Assembly: GCA_026414605.1 (NCBI GenBank)
Contig: JAOAIP010000026.1
Span: 1-54,647 of the forward strand
DNA: 54,647 bases
Reading direction: 5' to 3'
Origin: Bacteroidia bacterium
GTDB lineage: Bacteria > Bacteroidota > Bacteroidia > B-17B0 > Aurantibacillaceae
Part shown: one piece after another, positions 52,301 to 54,647 of the stretch
Numbering within the stretch: position 1 is the stretch's first letter
How the letters are laid out: every line of letters begins with the position of its first letter
Made by a program: the position numbers and the translations under genes
The notes under the pieces: generated by a model
Database searches by the model: none
Told to the model about the DNA's origin: nothing
What the model saw: only the letters and a program-made list of their open reading frames with translations

Positions 52301-54162
52301 ATCGCTTGGGACGTCGTCGCTGTACAATTATTTGCTGTGTTCGTTACTGTTACTTGATACGTTCCACTTTGATTCACTACGATTGTTCCTGTACCACTAC
52401 CACTCACAATTCCTGGTCCTGACCAGTTATAACTTATACCTGATGATGGGGTAACATTCGTCGTAATTTGAACGGTATTTGTGGTACAATTCAATGACCC
52501 ACTCGCAGAGGCAGTAACATTCGGTGCTGTAGTATTTTGTGTAACTGATTGAGAAATTGTTGTTGTACAACTATTCGCTGTATTTGTTACCGTTACTTGA
52601 TATACGCCACCTTGATTTACTGTAACTGTACCTGTACTACTACCACTCACTATTCCTGGCCCTGACCAATTATAAGTATATGTTCCTGATGGGCTAACAG
52701 TAGTAGATATTTGGGCACTCGTTACTGTACAATTTAATGAATTACTAACATTCGCTTGTATAGATGGCACATTATTATCCATCGCTACTGATTGGGATGT
52801 CGTCGCTGTACAATTATTCGCTGTATTCGTTACTGTTACTTGATAGGTTCCCCCTTGATTCACTACGATTGTTCCTGTACTTCCCCCACTCACTATTCCT
52901 GGTCCTGACCAGTTGTAACTTATACCTGATGATGGGGTAACATTCGTCGTAATTTGAACTGTATTTGTCGTACAATTCAATGATCCACTTGCGGAAGCAG
53001 CTACAGTTGGTGCTGTGGTATTCCCTGTAATAGAAGTTGTAAAAGAAGAAATACAATTATTATTATCTTTTACCGTTATAGTATAATTTCCGATATTTAA
53101 ATTATTAATTGTATTAGTTGTAATTGATCCAGGTGACCAAGTATAATTATAAGTAGGAGTACCACCAGATGCTATTGCTGTAGCACTTGCTAAGGAGGTA
53201 CAATTAACGGATGTAGAATTAACGGTTAAAGAAATAGCAGGAGGTTGTGAGATATTAATCGTTGCCGTTCTGTTACATCCATTAGATCCTGTTACAGTAA
53301 CTGTATAATTTCCAGCCGATAAACCAGTAGCCACATTACTTGTTCCGCCACTTGGACTCCAATTGTAAGAATAAGGACCTAAGCCCCCATAAGTGGATAT
53401 AGTAGCTGCCCCCGTAGAAGCACCATTACAAGCCACACTTTGAGATGATGTTATAGAAGGAGTTATAGGCACAGATGCTAAAACAAATTGTGCATAAGAA
53501 GTAAAAGGTATAGGACCTACGGTACCGATACCACTTGTTACACCAGGATTACCAGGCCCTTTAAGAGGATTCCAAGAAGTGCCATTCCAGTTTTGGGCTT
53601 TAATAGTATCTGTTTGACAATAACCAGTTCCACTAATTGTATTTTCTGATCCTCTATAAGAAAAAGTTATATCTGCATTGACAGCAGCGTCGGTTTTAAT
53701 GTCCCAATATCTATCAATGGCATTTGCAGATTGAGGAATAGATGACACTGCGGCAACTCCTGATCCATTGCTGGTAGAAGCACCGGGCATTGGAGTATTT
53801 GCAGCATTAGTAGAATACGTAGAAACAGTGAGTGTAACATTAGCAGCATTTGTTTTATTAAAAAAAAGAGGAATATAATCAGTAGCATTACCGCCTACTC
53901 CAAAAGGAATAACATAAGAACCTGTATTGGTGCCTGTAATCCATTTCACATAATTATATTGATTTTCCGAATGAATGTGCCCTGCTGTTCGAACAATACC
54001 CGCTGTATTCGGTTGATTTATAGTCAAGTAAATAGGCGTAGCCGAAGTACCACCATTCATATAAATATAAGCACCATTCAAATAAAGTGCATTATTTTGT
54101 GCAGTTATGTATCCCATAATTAAGGATATTCCCACTAAATTGTAAATGTATACTTTTTTCAT
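49372..54162 (-). CDS. Giant T9SS type B adhesin with tandem Ig-like repeats (SprB-like)
   Basis: I start it at the ATG at 54162 (MKKVYIYNLVGISLIMGYITAQ, signal peptide), giving 1596 aa; the longer frame overlaps the -7 box. After an N-terminal beta domain (about 20-230) comes one SprB-type repeat (CNGASTGAATISTYGGLGPY), then about 13 Ig-like repeats of about 81 aa. Repeat cores read SLNCTTNTVQITTNV...SYNWSGPGIVSG...GTIVVNQGGTYQVTVTNTANNC. Some are almost identical in DNA. The C-terminal type B gliding domain (CPELFVPNVFSPNGDTKNDKLC ... FDRWGEKVYE) marks it for type IX export. The PorP/SprF gene directly downstream fits this. Likely a surface adhesin for gliding or attachment. Confidence 0.94.
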   Translation of the reverse strand: MKKVYIYNLVGISLIMGYITAQNNALYLNGAYIYMNGGTSATPIYLTINQPNTAGIVRTAGHIHSENQYNYVKWITGTNTGSYVIPFGVGGNATDYIPLFFNKTNAANVTLTVSTYSTNAANTPMPGASTSNGSGVAAVSSIPQSANAIDRYWDIKTDAAVNADITFSYRGSENTISGTGYCQTDTIKAQNWNGTSWNPLKGPGNPGVTSGIGTVGPIPFTSYAQFVLASVPITPSITSSQSVACNGASTGAATISTYGGLGPYSYNWSPSGGTSNVATGLSAGNYTVTVTGSNGCNRTATINISQPPAISLTVNSTSVNCTSLASATAIASGGTPTYNYTWSPGSITTNTINNLNIGNYTITVKDNNNCISSFTTSITGNTTAPTVAASASGSLNCTTNTVQITTNVTPSSGISYNWSGPGIVSGGSTGTIVVNQGGTYQVTVTNTANNCTATTSQSVAMDNNVPSIQANVSNSLNCTVTSAQISTTVSPSGTYTYNWSGPGIVSGSSTGTVTVNQGGVYQVTVTNTANSCTTTISQSVTQNTTAPNVTASASGSLNCTTNTVQITTNVTPSSGISYNWSGPGIVSGSGTGTIVVNQSGTYQVTVTNTANNCTATTSQAITQNTTAPNVTASVSGSLNCTTNTVQITTNVTPSSGISYNWSGPGIVSGGSTGTIVVNQGGTYQVTVMNTANNCTATTSQSVAMDNNVPSIQANVSNSLNCTVTSAQISTTVSPSGTYTYNWSGPGIVSGSSTGTVTVNQGGVYQVTVTNTANSCTVSITQSVTQNTTAPTVAASSTGTLDCNNATIQITSTVNPTSVTYSWMPSSGIVSGQGTGTITVNQPNTYTLIVTDAVNTCTSATTANITQNTVAPVVSAGSNQTLTCSSPSVQLIGSSSPSTGVTVSWLGGVCGSTNSFTTDACAAGTYTLVVTDNTNGCSSSSTVQVIPDVNLPSISATPSGSLNCTTNSVQIVASTTVSPVTYTWSGGGIVSGNGTATITVNQGGVYQLTVTNTSNGCSTSTVISVTENTTAPTVAASSTGTLDCNNATIQITSTVNPTFVTYSWIPSSGIVSGQGTGTITVNQPNTYTLIVTDAINTCTSVTTANITQNTVAPVITAGTNPTLTCASTSVSIGASSNPNTNVSVNWTGPNVCGATNTFTTSACAAGTYTIVVTDNTNGCSSSATIAVIPDANIPVVTANSSGSITCNNPTVQIAATTTASPVSYTWNGSGVVSGSNTSTAVVNQSGTYTVVVMNTSNGCIATQTVNVAIDTNSPSVSLSASSQSISCTNGTVDISVSPANSTYSYNWNGAGTFSGQGTATISTTNSGTYQVVVTNTINGCSTTQNINIGFNNNLVLNITGNTAVCQGSNINLNASGANTYTWTDGTNTYTTSFVNIPATSSVTFVVTGSSGSCTNTQTITVNVTPSVNVNVSSIPNNSINIGDQVQLNASGASSYTWTPITGLSCANCSNPIANPVVTTDYCVTGISTNGVCSDSACIRIYVDDRCPELFVPNVFSPNGDTKNDKLCIKGTKCVKEFQIVIFDRWGEKVYESTDKDACWDGTYNGKDMSGATFVYYIKGLTFKNELIDKKGNITIVK
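51824..53028 (-). repeat. Near-identical tandem Ig repeats in the adhesin gene, 729-bp period
   Basis: DNA around 51824-52299 recurs at about 52553-53028 with only scattered substitutions. For example, GGGATGTCGTCGCTGTACAA begins at 52065 and again at 52794, an offset of 729 bp (243 codons, about three 81-aa repeats). The flanking repeats are much more diverged, so this is a recent segmental duplication inside the coding frame. It is a likely spot for repeat-number variation by recombination. Confidence 0.85.
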
Positions 54163-54177
54163 AACTCTATTTTTTTG

Positions 54178-54185
54178 CAAATTTA
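54178..54185 (-). promoter_or_regulatory. -7 box of the giant adhesin gene
   Basis: Reads TAAATTTG on the minus strand, 15 bp before the ATG at 54162. A second perfect -7 match, TATATTTG, lies upstream at 54272-54279. The rest of the gap to 54484 is AT-rich and contains no recognised gene. Confidence 0.6.
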
Positions 54186-54484
54186 TGTAAAAAAAAATGA
54201 ATTAAACAAATTTTTTTTTATTTTTTTTTAGTATGGTGAATTCAAGTCACAAATGCAACTTTTTGATGGTGCAAATATAAATAAAATTTTAATCTTGGAA
54301 AAATAAATAGATGTATGAGTAAATATTTATAGAAAACTCTACTCAAAACAAGCAGTTTTTAGAAAAATTGTAAGGGGATCAAAACAAGAAAAAACACTTT
54401 ATACGATGAAATGTTAAAGGATATAGAGGAGGGTGTATGAATCTTTTGGGAAGTTGATTTCTTTGGTATAACTTAAAGAAGAAA

Positions 54485-54647
54485 TTAAGTTGCAGAAAAA
54501 CAGAGTGCGTTTGATGGAGAGATGTGCGTATAGCACTCTATTGGTGAGAGATAACCCAATCTTTTTCTTGGTCTGTTATTAAGTTTGTCTTGCACTTCTT
54601 GTATCTGTTCATCAGTGATATTTTCAAAAGATAATTTCTTCGGAAAG
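54485..54647 (-). mobile_element. IS30-family transposase, 3' end (partial)
   Basis: The minus strand is open from the window edge to a TAA at 54485-54487, encoding about 53 residues with ITDEQIQEVQDKLNNRPRKR followed directly by LGYLSPIECY. NNRPRKRLGY-x-SP is the classic C-terminal end of the IS30-family DDE transposase integrase core, where the catalytic Glu lies further upstream, outside the window. The remainder and the left end of the element are beyond the edge. The right inverted repeat was not identified in the 300 bp that follow. Confidence 0.8.

Noticed and set aside
49690-53200. Regular repeats that could suggest a CRISPR array or minisatellite
   Set aside because: The repeats are about 243 bp, in frame, and code for Ig-like domains; there are no short repeat-spacer units.

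Overview
The window is strongly AT-rich and reads as a chromosomal segment of a Bacteroidota bacterium, probably in the Chitinophagia/Sphingobacteriia range. The evidence is: type IX secretion (T9SS) sorting domains of both A and B type; a PorP/SprF protein and a PorG-like protein; a SusC/HmuR-type TonB-dependent receptor; the long form of IspG; DUF983, DUF3109, DUF4421-like and DUF6089 proteins; and many promoters with the Bacteroidota -7 consensus TAnnTTTG. No rRNA, tRNA or CRISPR array was recognised.

Layout. 1-1785 is an accessory patch: an RHS-core remnant, two direct copies of a ~174-bp MITE-like element, and an orphan lipoprotein. 1786-10330 is mostly housekeeping: mdh, dnaG, a PorG-like barrel, a bacilliredoxin, ispG, a TrmH-family methyltransferase and a DUF4421-like barrel. 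10635-16652 (minus strand) is a compact five-gene operon resembling hmu haem-uptake loci: a T9SS-sorted HmuY-like protein, a membrane-anchored two-lobed CbiX-type chelatase, a PepSY membrane protein, a TonB-dependent receptor and an HmuY-like lipoprotein. Two palindromes overlap its promoter. 17229-22827 carries purH, an S41 protease and a T9SS-secreted M43 metalloprotease. 22828-24138 is a second accessory patch with another MITE copy, an orphan membrane protein and a 55-bp sequence identical to one in the first patch. 24139-28446 is an O-acylation module with two SGNH proteins and an AlgI-type MBOAT. 28567-29102 is a YoeB toxin-antitoxin pair.

29249-38462 (plus) is phoH followed by a surface-polysaccharide cluster: gmhA, an hddC-gmhB fusion, three glycosyltransferases, an SDR epimerase, an asparagine-synthetase-like amidotransferase and a WcaF-type acetyltransferase. 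A polyprenyl diphosphate synthase and a DUF3109 protein follow. 40169-54162 is mainly cell-surface genes on the minus strand: two large T9SS type-B adhesin-like proteins (1088 and about 1596 aa), a PorP/SprF partner, an Omp28-like protein, a small T9SS cargo and a SpoIIE-type phosphatase; a DUF983 gene lies on the plus strand. The window ends inside the 3' part of an IS30-family transposase.

The coherent theme is building and decorating the cell envelope. T9SS exports the adhesins, protease and HmuY-like protein; the glycan cluster and MBOAT/SGNH module would make and acylate surface sugars; the hmu-like operon would take up a tetrapyrrole or metal complex. The best candidates for something little described are the hmu-like operon with an exported CbiX in place of the cytoplasmic chelatase, and the repeated order [55-bp block]-[orphan membrane or lipoprotein gene]-[MITE] at two distant loci.
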